Assembly (NCBI GenBank): GCA_014058105.1
Contig: JACGCM010001594.1
Location: 682,001-746,000, forward strand
Length of the DNA: 64,000 bases
Source of the DNA: Kingdonia uniflora
Lineage: Eukaryota > Streptophyta > Magnoliopsida > Ranunculales > Circaeasteraceae
Reading direction: 5' to 3'
The position numbers were made by a program, and so were the translations under genes. Positions 22,961-35,499 of the stretch are shown here, in pieces (position 1 is the first letter of the stretch; every line of letters starts with the position of its first letter). The notes beneath the pieces were generated by a model. It was not told the origin of the DNA, made no database searches, and saw only the letters and a program-made list of their open reading frames with translations.

Positions 22961-23199
22961 AATAGACCTTACCATGAAATTGGTAAAGCCATAGCAGTCA
23001 TTGCACCTCTCTCTTTCCAACACCACGACCCCTTCTACTATACTTATCGAACTTACAGTTTATATCGAACTTGACCCGTCGACGAAGCCAGGAAAGGTTG
23101 CAACATATTGGTACAATCGACCGGCTTTAAGGACGTCTTCGCTTAAATATTCCATGAGATGCCCGGCGTCGAGCCCGCCCTAGCCTGCCATCGAGTTGA

Positions 23200-24310
23200 C
23201 CTCATCCCTAAATCCCGGCTATAAAATAGAAGAAACATACTTTGGCCCCGAGGATTCGAGAAGCAGTAAACCTCAAGGTTGAAAAACTACTAGCCGCTGG
23301 GTTTATACGAGAAGTCAAGTACGACGATTGAATTTTGAATATCGTCGCTGCCCCTAAGAATAATGGTAGGATCAGAATCTCCGTCGACTTTACTGATCTT
23401 AACAAACACGCGCTGAAGGATAACTTCCCTCTCCTGATCATTTCAGTACTTTTGGATGCTACAGCTGGCCATGAGCGCCTATCTATGATGGACACAACTT
23501 CAGGTTACAATCAGGCACCCCTTTTCCCTGATGACCAGCTTAAAATTTCATTTATCACAGAATAAGGACTTCGTTATTTTAATGTGATGCCATTCAGACT
23601 CAAAAATGCAGGTGCCACTTACCAGCGCCTTGTTACCACCATGTTCAAACCTTTGCTCAGCCAGTCAGTCAAAGTTTATATTGATGACATGCTATGCAAG
23701 AGCCTCTGTAAACATACCTACATACAAGACCTGACCAAAGTTTTCTCAATCCTTCGATCATATAATATGAAATTAAACCTAGACAAACACCAATTCGGTG
23801 TATCCTCCAGAAAGTTCTTGGGTCACCTCATTAGCAAACGAGGCATCGAGATCGACCCTACCCAAATCCGAGCCCTCGTTAATATGCCCTCTCCCCGAAC
23901 CAAGAAAGATGTCCAAAAGGTCGCCGGTAAAGTAGTTGCCCTTAACCGCTTTATTTCAAAATCCTCCAACCGCTGCGCTTGGCTATTCTTCCTCCTGCGC
24001 GACCAAGGCGTTCATAAAGCCAAAAATAGAAACCCCAAAGTTAATTGGACACCCGAATATGAGCAAGCCTTTCTCAAACTTAAAACTTACCTTGGTCAAC
24101 CACCTGTCATGAGTACCCCAGTCGAAGGTGAAATGTTTACACTATATCTCACGGTCGCCGATACTTTTTTTAGCTCGGTCCTTATCTGAATAGAAGCAGG
24201 TATCGAGAAATTCATTTACTTCATCAGTAAGACTCTGACCCCGGCCGAAACATGATATAACAAACTCGAACGACTGCTCTTTACACTTGTCTATACTTCT
24301 CGAAAGCTTA
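23200..24310 (+). pseudogene. Reverse transcriptase and first RNase H of element D
   Basis: Shows FIREVKYDD (near 23305), ISVDFTDLNKHALKDN (23374), MMDTTSGYNQAP (23485), the catalytic YIDD at 23677-23688, and FLGHLISKRGIEIDPTQI. The thumb and RNase H parts follow (KVNWTPEYEQAF, LFTLVYTSRKLKPY). Stops lie before LNIV (about 23328), after FITE (about 23563) and after SVLI (about 24187). It is the best-kept RT of the window. Confidence 0.9.
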
Positions 24311-24640
24311 AACCATACACCCAAGCACACTACATACGGCCAAAACTTTGAATGTACCAACAACGAGGTCGGATACGAAGCTTTGCTACATGACCTCGAT
24401 CTCACCCTCAAACTTGGTGTCCCCAAACTAACTATATTTACCGATTTATAGATCGTCCAACGATAGTATACCGGCATAAACCAGGCGAATGGTAGTATGG
24501 CTGAGTATGCAGTACTCATCCATCAGCGCATGGATTATTTCCTTAAAAAATCATCGATTACACATTACCCTCGAGGTAAAAATAGACATGCTGATGCCCT
24601 CGCTTTCATCGCAGCCATGTTAGGCCAGTCCAAATCTCGA
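24311..24640 (+). pseudogene. Partial archaeal-type RNase H of element D
   Basis: CTNNEVGYEALLHDLDLTL (near 24352), LTIFTDL, and RGKNRHADALAFIA (near 24570) match the second half of the aRNH domain. The N-terminal strand with the W..L.TDG motif, present in A and B, is missing. The preceding QAHYIRPKL stretch runs directly into it, so about 150-200 bp was probably deleted. Confidence 0.7.
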
Positions 24641-25940
24641 ACCCTCAATATCAAAGTACTCGAACGCCCAAGTATCGACCAGATGGAAGTCAATACTATC
24701 AATACTGGGGGCGAGAGTCTCGATCCTGAAGACTGGAGCACACCATTCCTTGCAAATTTTAATAGTTCCCCTGTACCAGCGAATCCAAAAGCAAAATACT
24801 CATTACTGGAAAATTATCGACGGTATAGCATCCTCAAAGGTGGTTTATACCGCAAATTACAATACGGTGTACACCTTTATTGCATATTCCAATGTGAAGC
24901 TACAACCATCCTTACTGAACTCCGCGAAGGTAATTGTGGGTCCCACACTGCCGATAGATCCATGGCTCTTCGAGCAATCATACAGAGTCTGTTCTGGCCG
25001 AATATGAAGAAACAAGCCAAAGAATATGTGAAGCACTGTGACAAATGCCAACATCATGCCCATAACATTCGAAGTCCCTCTCAAGAACTCCACTGCAGCC
25101 AAGTCGATTGGCTATTTAAGAGATGGGCCATTGATCTAGTGGGCCCTTTTTCCAAAGCTTTGGGCAACAAAAAACATATCTTAGTTACTATAGACTATTT
25201 TACTAAATGGGTCGAGGCCGTACCTTTATCTCAAACACGGGGTGAAGAGGTCACCAAGATCTTTTGGGAAAATATTATTACATGCTTCGGTTACCCACAT
25301 ATGATTCGATACGACAATGGTCCACAGTTCGTAGCGATCAAGGTTTGATCTTTCCTTAAAAAATACAATATTATCCTCTCCCCTTCCACACCCTATTACC
25401 CATAAGAAATGGTCAGGTTGAAGTAATTAACAAAACTATAGTCGATGGTCTTAAGAAATGCGTCAACGAGAAGAAAGGGTATTGGGTTCAAGAATTATAA
25501 CATGTACTCTTGGCTTACCGTACCACACCCCATAAGGCGATAGGTTGTACTCCTTTCCTCTTGGCCTACGGTACCGAAAATGTTTTGCCAACTCAATTCA
25601 AGGTACCAATATGTGACCCTAATCTTCTTGATAAAGACAATGAGTTTAAACTTGGATATAATATGTTATAGATTGACGAAACCAGAGACCGAGCATTAGC
25701 TAACCTCAGACTTTATCAGATTTCTCTCCAGAAGTCATACAACATAAGGGTTTGACCAGAAAGTTTTGACATATGAGGTTTGGTACTTAGACGAGTAATA
25801 CCCTCCTCGAAACCTCGCAATGCCGGCAAGTTAGCCAAATCTTGGGAAGAACCTTATGTCGTGTACGACAAAACCGATAAAAGATTGTATTACTTGATGA
25901 ATTAAGCTGAGGAACCTTTACCCAACCTATGGAATATGAT
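24641..25940 (+). pseudogene. Integrase of element D
   Basis: The HHCC zinc region is at about 24915-25055 (LREGNCGSHTADRSM, HCDKCQHHAH). The core has Asp in KRWAIDLVGPF (near 25125), Asp in IRYDNGPQF (about 25306) and Glu in VEVINKTI (about 25420). The C-terminal WEEPYVVYDK segment and PNLWNMMQL end follow. Breaks include a stop at about 25346 and another before [10 protein letters not shown] (about 25498). Confidence 0.87.
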
Positions 25941-26039
25941 GCAGTTAGTCTTATATAACAGGCCACGGCTACCATCCCTTACCACTGATGTAGCCCCAGT
26001 ATAATTAATAAACAAAGTTTTTCCATGCGTATCATCTCT

Positions 26040-26313
26040 TATTTTCTGTAAACTTCTTAATTTGGGCAAACTTAAGTATCCAGTCAACCCTTAACCCGAC
26101 TAATGCTTGGGGGCGACCTCAAAGTTTTCAAGAATCGAATTCGAGTACTCCCGAGTGGCATGAATTGTCGACAGACCGAACACTTGGAGTTGTATTGGTG
26201 CCGACCACATCATGCTTTGGGCAGGATCAAACCCGCGAATAAAATACCCTGGGGAAACCTCAAAGTCCGGTAAACTTCTTGATTTGGGTAAACTCAACCC
26301 GGATAAAGTACCC
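26040..26313 (+). repeat. Tandem repeat of element D, left of hAT
   Basis: A unit of about 230 bp, AAACTTCTTAATTTGGGC through GGGGGCGACCTCAAAG to ACTCCCGAGTGGCATGA, begins near 26048. It restarts near 26272 (AAACTTCTTGATTTGGGT) and is cut by the hAT. Confidence 0.75.
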
Positions 26314-26419
26314 ACGGATCGGGTCATAACGGGTTCGTGGGTCAAATAGGCAAACCCAAACCTGACCTATTTAACTAAACGGGTCGGGTTTGGGTCAGGT
26401 TTGGGTCGACCTATTTAAC

Positions 26420-27394
26420 TCAAATAGATCAAAACAAAACATATATGAGATAACAGTATTTTTAGTTTAGGCGGGTATCATACTAAAGCATAATACAACA
26501 ACAGATAACAACAATATACTAAAACAAGCTATACAGTATAAGACATTAGTGCATCACAAAGAGATTTTGCTGTTTACACTTATGTATATTCAATGATACT
26601 TATGCATAAGAATTCAGACATCAGTGCATCACAAACAACAGTCATAAAAGTTCATCAAAAATATCAGTCATAACAGTTTATCACAAACAGATTCTTCAAA
26701 ATATATACATATTCAGCAATATATTAATACAACAATACACTAATACATCATTCAGTGCATCACAAATTCACAAACAAATTCTTCAAAACGGATTACAGTG
26801 ATACTTTTGCATCATAAACAATTCAAAATTGTTCTAAGAGTTCGACAATTTAGCAGTTGGGCAGTTCATAAGTTAGGCACTTCGGTACTCCATAAATTAA
26901 AATAGCAGTTCGGCAGTAAAACACTACAACAACACAATAAAATAGTAACATAATAAAACAACAGCAACAACACAAAAATAACAAGCCTGTGCTAGTCAGC
27001 AACAACATTAAAACGCCATAGCAACAACAGTACAACAACAATGTTCTCCTCTTACCTATCAGGCTATGACATGGATTGTGGAGCTCCACTACCACTTACT
27101 ATGCTCTCCTATTAGCCTATGCAAGTAAAATAAAGAACATAAGTGCATAATCTTGTTAAACACGACCACAATAAATAAACTTGATAAAAACAACTTAATT
27201 AATTAGCTTATAAGCACAATTACTTATGCTTAATGTTTAACAAGACCATATCCTCGGCTAAATTTTCAAGTGTCGGATCCTCCATGAAAGATAAATCACC
27301 TAAGATATCAAAAAATCACTTGTAAATTACTTATATACAAACAATTTAAATCAATTATCCATAAAAAAAAATTTAAAAAATTTAAAATATATTA
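26420..27394. other. hAT 3' non-coding region
   Basis: AT-rich, with CAACA/ACAACAA-rich stretches near 26890-27030. No gene seen. It should contain the transposase 3' UTR. Confidence 0.45.
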
Positions 27395-29465
27395 TTACCT
27401 TTTGAATATAACCAATCTCGAGTACAAATCAAAGCCTCGACATTATTCGGCTTTAGGGTACTACGGAAAGGATCAAGTACTCTACCACCAATGGCAAAAG
27501 CCAACTCTGAGGCAACCGTAGATATAGGAATTGAAAGAATATCTTGAGCCATCAAGGAGAGCTCCAGATATCGGAGTTGGTTCTCTTTCCAAAAGTCAAG
27601 AATGTCTAAATCAAGAACCCTCCTTAATTTGGGCTCCTCCAAATATAATTGCAATTGAGATTTACTAGGAAAGTATCCATCTTCTCATCATCAAATGCAT
27701 CAAATGCCTAATAATCACTGAGCGAGTAAGAACTCCAATTAAGCTAAACAAATATGAAAACAAATCTTTAAAATTAATAAACCTTCAAGGCATCCATTCC
27801 CCTCTTAGAACTTGAGTTACAAACTTGGGAACTCGCTCCACCCGAACTTGAACCTCCCACATTTGCATATGTTGAGTAATAGGTCTCGAAAAGAGTAAAC
27901 AACTTATTCTAAACTAGTGTCATCTTCAAAGAATATACTCCATAGATTTTCTTGTAGGAATACTCTACAAATTTGAGTTTGTAGCGAGGATCCAAGACCA
28001 CGAAAAGAACAAATATGATGTTATGCTTTGACCAATATTTCTCAAATTTTGTCTTTATTTGTGAAGCCATTTTCTTTAGATAAGTATCCGATCCATTAAT
28101 TTCTTTAGATAAAGTATGTTGCATCATAAAGACTTGTGGAAAGTATTAGTTGGAGGTAGTATACTTTGTCCCCAAAAATGCACAATTTACTTCATAGAAA
28201 ATACTCAGAAACTCGTAAATTTTTTCTATCTTAACCCATTCTTCATAAAAAAGACAATTCTTGTAGTTTGAATCAAGCATTTGAAGATGGCTAAATGCTC
28301 GATGATAGTGTAATACACTCTCAAGCATAAGAAATGTCGAATTTCACCTAGTTGGAACGTCTTGTCTCAGCCCCTTACTAGTTAGAAGAGCTAGATTCCT
28401 TATACATTCTTCAAATGATTGTTTCCTCCCTTGAAACCCCTAAATTACCACACACTCTCCCTTATCTTCTCTACAACTTCATCTATCTCCTTCAAACCAT
28501 CATGCACTATCAAGTTTATAATGTGAGCACAACATCTAACATGAAAAAAAGCCCCATCACAAAAAAGAGTACTCCTCAAATTTAATTGGGTCTTAAGTAG
28601 CCCAACGAGGGAATCATTTGAGGATGCATTATCCAAGGTAATTGAAAATAACTTCATTTCAATCCCCCAATCAAATAAAAGAGTATAAATCTTCTCGCAA
28701 ATCGAGGCCCCGTTGTGTGGAGAAGGCATATAAGAATTATTGAACACTTTTTTCTCCAACATCCACTCTTTATTAACAAAGTGGGCTGTCAAAGAGATAT
28801 AACCATCTCTTGTGACCGAGCTCCACAAGTTTGAGGTTAAACTTATTTTTTTTAGGAACATCAAGCAACATCTTCTGAATCAGCTCCTTATCTTTTTTAT
28901 ATATTTTAAGAATGTCAGCTTTTGAAGTATTCTGTGAAACTTGCTTGATATCGCAGTTTGCATATGCTACATAGTTAAACGCATTTCTTACTTCCTCATA
29001 TTCAACAAAACTAAATGGGAGGGAGTGCCAAACAATAACAACATTTACTAACTCACAAAAAAAATTTGGGATCAAACTTAGATGACATCAGCAATATATT
29101 AGACTCGGATTGGGACAACACCATTTATCCCACATCACGACTAGTTCTTGCAGTGCAAGCTTTTATATGTCGTTTCATCTTACCCGTCCCACTTATCAAG
29201 TATGTGTGTGGGCAATAATTGTATTTATACCTTTTGATGCCATCGGCCCCTACAGGTAGTTCAGTAAAGCAGTTCCATACTTGAGAAGTATTTTGCCTTT
29301 TTCGCTTACCTTTACTAGGAGGCCTTGAACCAACACTTCCTCCACCAACACGAAGCAAATCTTGGGTATTATCATCACCACCAAATCCAAGCACTTCATT
29401 AAGCGAATTACTTCATTAAGCGAATCACTCTTAACATCCTTAACAATGTTTACTACATTTTCCAT
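27395..29465 (-). pseudogene. hAT transposase with BED zinc finger and hATC dimerisation domain
   Basis: BED-type finger at about 29330-29150 (SQVWNCFTELPVG, then YNYC, then GTGKMKRHIKAC); the first Cys of the CxxC pair is Tyr. The middle RNase H-fold region (28864-28445) reads SLTSNLWSSVTRDGYISL and CAHIINLIVHDGLKE. The helical part is at 28127-27909 (MASQIKTKFEKYWSKHN, LDPRYKLKF). The C-terminal hATC domain is at 27654-27395 ([25 protein letters not shown]). A 17-bp duplication near the N-terminus, a frame change at a T run (28846-28853) and other stops inactivate it. Plant relatives are the RICESLEEPER/DAYSLEEPER-type proteins. Confidence 0.88.
29394..29427. repeat. 17-bp tandem duplication inside the hAT transposase
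   Basis: CTTCATTAAGCGAATTA is followed at once by CTTCATTAAGCGAATCA. Because 17 is not a multiple of three, it shifts the N-terminal frame; one copy less would keep the frame open. Confidence 0.85.
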
Positions 29466-30954
29466 CTATAAAAGTCAATTAAGATTGAAATACATTAGGA
29501 TATAATATTACCAAAGCATGGACAAGATAATAAAAGCCATTAAAAATCATGAAACTATTTTCCAAACATAAAACATATTAAGCAAATGATGGTTTGGCCA
29601 AGTAAACTAAAGAGTAATGTGGGGTTGACACTTAAAAGCAAAAACTATCTACCAAACATGATGGTTGTAACAAAAAAATCAGATTGTTCACAGGATATAA
29701 AGTAAGACAATTTCAAAGAAAAATGATAGCAGTACAAGAGATTCAACTTGCATAACTTCAAATTTATTCATACATATTACATACTTAACATACTGAAAAC
29801 ATCTAAGGCTCCCATGAAGACCCTAAAAGACTACTCACACATACCTTAACTGACGCATGCTTAGACTCTAAAAATCTTTTTGATGTCTTAAGAAATGAAG
29901 AACTTCCCCTTTTATAGGAAGTCAACCTCCTTGGCCATACCCTTGCTGTTATTATAGCTGTGGTAATTAAACTTGATGTCTAAGACACCTGAAATCTTGC
30001 AGTTATTACTGCTAAAGCTAAATACTTCAATCATAGTTTTGAAAACAAATTATTGTTTTATGGGTTTTCTTATGGATGAGAAGAACAAAACAGTTATATG
30101 AGCATTTTTACCTTTCTCCTATTTCTTGAATTCTTAAACCACAAAATAGGTGTAAGCCAAAGATTCATGTACTAAATCGAAATAAGAAATGAATGACTCA
30201 ATTCCAAGATTATTAACTGGGCCACCAATCAATCATTAGGAGGAATAGATTGAACACCCAATGAAAATCGAAAAAATTCAAAAAAAATAGTGAGCTAACA
30301 AGCTAAACAGTGTGATCATAAAAGATAAAAGTGGTTTGTTATACCTTAAAGAACAATAATTGAATAGCCTGATTGACTACAAGTAAAACCAGTTTCATAT
30401 GTTTATGCCATGATAAAACAATACAAACTAGTATTACAAATGTGTACCAATCCTATCGACTACACTGCACCGCACCCGTCATGCTCAATAAACATACGAA
30501 ACTTGCATCACTCAAAATAGACCCTAAACCCATCCACCAATTACAAAGCGTTTGACTTCTATAATATATAACATTACTTGTGCAACACAAATCAGCAAAA
30601 ATTATAGAGATAGATGTTACCTGTCATGATGATGATGATGAGAATCGAAACCCTAGCCTCACGTATGTTTTCAAGAAAAATGTAATTGAAGTTTGATTTA
30701 CAACAACTTCAGCCACATACATAAAAAGCCTGAAAGCCACATACAAATCACCTCATGTGTTGTTGTTTGATTTAAAAAGAATTAGATTTGAGAAGAATTA
30801 GATTTTGAGGATGAGAGGGCGAGGGGTTGCGGTTGTTGAGCTTAAGGAGAGAGAGGATACTAAACTTGAGTTGAGACAGATCAAAAGGATTTGGTTGTAT
30901 TACTAAAAGGGTATTGTGTTACTATATATTTATAAATATACCTAAACCTAAATA
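29466..30954. other. hAT 5' non-coding region
   Basis: No recognisable coding sequence. It should hold the transposase promoter and 5' leader, probably with an intron. Not resolved further. Confidence 0.45.
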
Positions 30955-31123
30955 GATCATGGGTCAACCCGAACTGCTTAAGGTAAATCCTAACCCGACC
31001 TATTTATTAAATGGGTTAGGCGGGCTTAGGTCAACTAACTTGTGACCCATTAAGACTAAACCCAAACCCCCTTAAAACTGGGTTGGTCGGGTCAGGTTGG
31101 TGGGTTGTGACCCACTTTTCCAG

Positions 31124-31345
31124 TTCTACCCGGGGGCGATCTCGAAGTCCTATAAATTTCTTGATTTGGGCAAACCTAAGTATCCAGTCAACCCTTCAAC
31201 CCGACAGATACTAGGGGGCGACCTCAAAGTTTTTGAAGGTTCCAATTTGAGCACTCCCGAGTGGCATAAATGGTCGATAGACCGGACACCCAGGGTTGTA
31301 GTTGGGCCGACCACATCTTGCTTCACTCCGAATCTAACATATAAT
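31124..31345 (+). repeat. Tandem repeat of element D, right of hAT
   Basis: Continues the unit cut at 26313: GGGGGCGATCTCGAAGTCC, CTTGATTTGGGC, GTATCCAGTCAACCCTT, GGGGGCGACCTCAAAG, ACTCCCGAGTGGCAT. It restores the repeat if the hAT is removed. Confidence 0.78.
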
Positions 31346-32700
31346 TTTTAACATTCACAAGTATAAATTCAACCTTCGCCCAGCAAGCTCATTCGATCAC
31401 ACAAAATATCAGTACGTAACGACTTGTTCAAATATGAATATCAAGCATTGTTTCAACATACATCACAAACCAAATAGTTTATTACAAACAACCAGAGCAA
31501 GACAAAGTTTTCCTTCTCTCAAGATCATCAAGTCATACAGGGTTACCTGCGTTCTCCACAGGTGCAGTCACTTCTTCACCACCAAGATTCTCGCCTATAA
31601 GCGCGGCCTCCATATTCTCAACACCAACACCTTTGACCACAGGGTTTGTTTCTATCCCCTCTATGTTGGCCACGTCCTCGACAGCGGGTTCCTCCTCTGG
31701 GGGATAGATTTCGAAGGTCTCCGAGTGGTATCCTAGTCCATTAACAAATTTCTTTAATGTTGAAGTTACCTCGCACTCTTGATCAAAAATTGCTTGAAAA
31801 TACGCATGGTTATCTCGATGTTGCTCCTCTTGGCTTGCTACCTTTGCCTCTAGCACGGCCACCTTCGTGACACACCTTTTAACCACCGCCAATCTCTCCC
31901 TCGCTGCATTAGAATGAATTTACAACTGTTCCCATTATAGCTCCACGACTCTGGTTTGCAACGACAGATTAGTCCTCTTCGCGAGCTCAATCCCGTCTCT
32001 CAACTCCTTCAGCTTCTCCCTCGACGCCATTTGCGCCCTGGTAAACAAGATCATCCAGGCATGCATCTGTACAGATCATAAACACCTCGACTATTCAGCA
32101 GTTATCGAGACATAAATTTAATTTAAAGCCAAAAACAAACTTACCTGGCGCCAAACCACCTCAGCACGACGCCTGACTTTTTCTCGGTTTGTAACACACA
32201 GGTTTATCATCGCCTCTGCCGATGCTTGAACAACCTACTCCTGTTCTGCCGAAGCTGCCTAGCTTCGACTGAGTCTGCCACTTCAGGCATCTACTCATGA
32301 TTTCTCTTTCGACTCATTATCTTCGTCAAATAAACAGTCGAGCCTTTGGCAATGGCTTTGCCTTTCCCCTTTTGGCTCGGTTGCACTGCTTTCGGAACCA
32401 CTTCGGGAATAGTCGACCGGATCGATATAGGAACTCCTCGACGGGTCCTCGGTACAAAGCTTGACTTTCAGATTCGATTGTTATAATCCATATCACTTAC
32501 CTTTGCTGAGGTGCCTGCCTCTTTTTTCCTCCTCGATAAATTAGCTGTTGTCGGTACGTCTATCAACAACGTATCCGTCTTCTTTCGCCTTTTTCTTACA
32601 ATTTTCAGCTTTTGGAACACCTTATTCACCCGGTCCTCACTCTCATTAATAAGGTTGTCGATATAGGACCTCGGGTTCTTCAGTCCTCTGTTGCCAAGAT

Positions 32701-32772
32701 CTGTAAACAGTGAATTGAAAGTTAAAGTACTATTCTAGCAAACACAACAACAAAACTCGACCATAAACTTAC
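32701..32772 (-). other. Intron in the antisense ORF of element D (72 bp)
   Basis: Minus-strand GTAAGTTTATGG donor, TTTACAG acceptor, 20 codons after the VKGNYEY motif. Confidence 0.75.
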
Positions 32773-33416
32773 TTGGCTTGAACCACCTATTCTTTAGTAT
32801 AAAATCTACCTCCCTATCAACATACTCATAATTTCCTTTCACTGCGACTAAGTCTTTATCCCACTCGTGCCCAGTCGATCACAAGTCGAATAACCCCGGC
32901 TTCTCCGAATGACACTGGATATGATACGCCCCTACCTTCTTATTCCCCTTCTTCAAATAGAATGATACTACATCGAACCACTCAATTAAATGCCTTCCTT
33001 CGCGTCTCAACTCAACATTCATTCCTTCGAACAGCCTCATCATCTCATAAAAGTTGTCGTTCCTCTGACATGGTACTACGTCCCAGAAGTTTAACATCTC
33101 CAGTCTTCGAAGGAGTAGCCACATCCCTAGTCGAATCTGCCCCCTGAATGCCATGATTCCTTCATTAGGAGTATCCATAAATTAATACTCTACCCCAAAC
33201 GGCACCAATCTAATCCCTTTCCTCCCTAGTTCATGTTTCTCCATAAACCGCTTTAACCTTGCCTGTTCCCGAGGCGAGACATGTCCCACATATGTCTCCT
33301 ACTCTTCTGTCTCTTCACTACTCTCACTATCTTCCTTTCTTCCTTCCCCTTTGTCTCTTCCTTCCTCTTTGCCCCTTCCATCCCCTGAATGTTCGACCCC
33401 AACCTCCTCCCCACTT

Positions 33417-33479
33417 TTTCTTCTTCTTCTTCTTCTTCTTCTTCTTCTTCTTCTTCTTCTTCTTCTTCTTCTTCTTCTT
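33417..33479. repeat. (TTC)n microsatellite inside the antisense ORF
   Basis: About 21 TTC units. In the antisense frame they read as AAG/GAA-type codons, here a run of more than 20 lysines. Confidence 0.95.
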
Positions 33480-33740
33480 TATCTCTCTCTCTCTGACTAT
33501 CTGAGCCCTATGCCGACTCCTCCTCAATGAACCAAAATCTAGCTCCACTACAGCTAGAGGCATGTCGATTGCAATTTGCAACTCTTGAACGTCACTGCTC
33601 GCCTCCCCCTGACCAGATGTACTCGGCTCATTCACGTCGTTATCATCTTCATCTAACATCCTCATCCTCATCCTCAAATCCCCACGGGTATGCATTATTC
33701 CCTACAGAAGAAGAGGATTAACATGAGCTCGATAAATTCG

Positions 33741-35485
33741 AGTTTCAAGTGTCAGGATCATATCGTACTATCACCTACCCATCCTCACTCATCGGCCTTA
33801 CCACGACCAAATATTTGATTACTATCTCCCCTACTCCTAAAGCTCAACAACCCCTCTCAGCGGGATCCCATAGTCATATCTCACATACACCATCCCAGTT
33901 ATGCCATTAATGGCACCACTGTAACCCTCCTCCCCACCCAAGAATTAAGAACAGAAGCACGCAACCATACAAACAATAAATCAAAAGACCAACCTGTCTG
34001 GTACAGTCTGAAAGCCTCAAACAGCAATGGATTCTTCTATACCTCACCACCAAATTTCTCTTTCTTTCTTCTCTGCTGCAATAAAGGTGTTTGGTATCTT
34101 ACCTTTCTCTATTTTCAAATAATTGGTCTCTCTTTCTCCCCTCTCTTAAATACAGCCCCCAAAACTGCCTCATTTTCCCTAACTGTCATCATTACCACTA
34201 CCCCCACTACCTCTCCCACTTCCCCCCATTTTTAGGCACTCTATGTTTTTACCAGACTGGCCCTACTAATACACACGTGTGTGTACTATACCTATCATCT
34301 TCAAAGACTTTCCTAGTTCTCTCGAACCCTCGATTCCTTCTAAAACCAACAATTGCACATGGTTCTACTCCACCAAGCACCTTCGAATATTCTCCCCCTT
34401 CGAACTAGGCTTTTGACACCCTGTCAAACCCAGCCTTAATAACCCCACCTAACTTACACATGACCTCCACCTCATTCCCATAACCGAGACACTATCATTA
34501 CGGCCTGCATCGGTACACTGGTCCATGAATAGTATCCCCTCTGATAACTCTGCCATTACGGCTATCAGTCCTTACAGTCAAAGTTTCACATTCCTTCATT
34601 CTCTGAGCCATCTTTTATGCTCAACCATATTAGTGCCCTCGAGCACGTTTTAACCTTTCGACCTTCGATCAATAATCTTCCCTCCAAACGAAGTCTTGAT
34701 TCTTTAAAAGTGTTGACATTCCCATTCCTTCTTTCTTACATCGAAATTTCACCGCGCCTACATTATCATCGACCTAAAATATCTACTAGCAATATTCTTT
34801 ACCCTACATTTGCACACTTCGATTAAAAGCCCTTTGTTTCATTCCAACAAAACAAGAGTGAATACAAACACAACTACTACATAGCTAGCAAAAATAAAAT
34901 AAAAAAACCCATCCACAATATCAGAAGATCCCCCTATTTGTACACAGGGCAGTTCTTCCAGTACCACATACATTTCTTGGCCCCATCTTTTGCCTTTACC
35001 AGTCTCTTCACCAGTTGTCGTAGCGCACAAGAACACTCTGTCACACTCCACAGATGCTTCTAGAATATTTTCTACCAGAACATGAACCTTCAACCTCATC
35101 CCTCTCCCTCCCAGTCAGCTTTTCCCGGTGCAAGTCCACCATATCGGGCAGATGCGCCCCCATATCACCTTTCCTGAAATACAACTGCATTTACTCCTCG
35201 AACTTCTCCAACACCCGTACTTCTGTATCCTCCAGTTTCTGTTTATAACAAGTTCTCATGATAATAGAAGATCCCAACACTAAGAGAAGAAGATGGAATG
35301 GTTTAAGCATTGCATGAACCCTTAATCCTATTTATAATTTGTTTAAAGAGCATTAATTACCTCCTTAATCAGTATCATCATCATTAATGATCTTGGAACT
35401 ACCCACACATTTACACCAGTCAACTTTTCGCGCCTAAACATTTTTGCTCAATACCGCCATCTGTAACAATTTCTGAGGCACCAGC
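33741..35485. other. Region between antisense ORF and 3' LTR of element D
   Basis: Pyrimidine-rich plus strand. A minus frame (35099-34839) has a hydrophobic C-terminal stretch but no known family. The antisense gene promoter should lie here. Confidence 0.4.
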
Positions 35486-35499
35486 TAAGAGGGGGCATA
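35486..35499 (+). promoter_or_regulatory. Polypurine tract of element D
   Basis: TAAGAGGGGGCATA just before the 3' LTR. Confidence 0.65.

Larger units (their letters stand above)
26314..31123 (-). mobile_element. hAT-family DNA transposon nested in element D's tandem repeat
   Basis: A single transposase gene on the minus strand (27395-29465) is flanked by subterminal regions packed with GGGTC/GACCC motifs (26320-26415 and 30955-31115). Outside lie parts of the same tandem repeat unit (AAACTTCTTGATTTGGGT on the left, AAATTTCTTGATTTGGGC on the right). Imperfect inverted ends are visible: CGGGTCATAAC left, TGGGTCACAAC right. The flanks AAGTACCC and TTCTACCC share only five of eight bases, so a target duplication is only suggested. 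Confidence 0.78.
31536..33740 (-). pseudogene. Antisense, intron-containing ORF of element D
   Basis: The N-terminal part (33695-33327) is acidic and then runs into a poly-Lys tract coded by a (TTC)n repeat. A conserved part follows at 33178-32780: FDVVSFYLKKGNKKVGAYH, then LFDL, HEWDKDLVAVKGNYEY and RWFKP. It matches element A (FFDL...VWNDNVIRVKG) and B (VSGNYEF). The intron is at 32701-32772 (GTAAGTTTAT...TTTACAG). Downstream pieces, including 31892-31536 (VAVLEAKVASQEEQHRDNH), look coiled-coil. The stop is just before 31536. Function unknown. One stop replaces the codon after LFDL. Confidence 0.72.

Noticed and set aside
26306..31131. An 8-bp target duplication for the hAT
   Set aside because: AAGTACCC and TTCTACCC share only five of eight bases, and the ends lie in a tandem repeat that would match by itself.
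33259..33504. Plus-strand frame ending in poly-Phe
   Set aside because: It is the TTC microsatellite read in sense; the antisense frame has homologues in the other elements.
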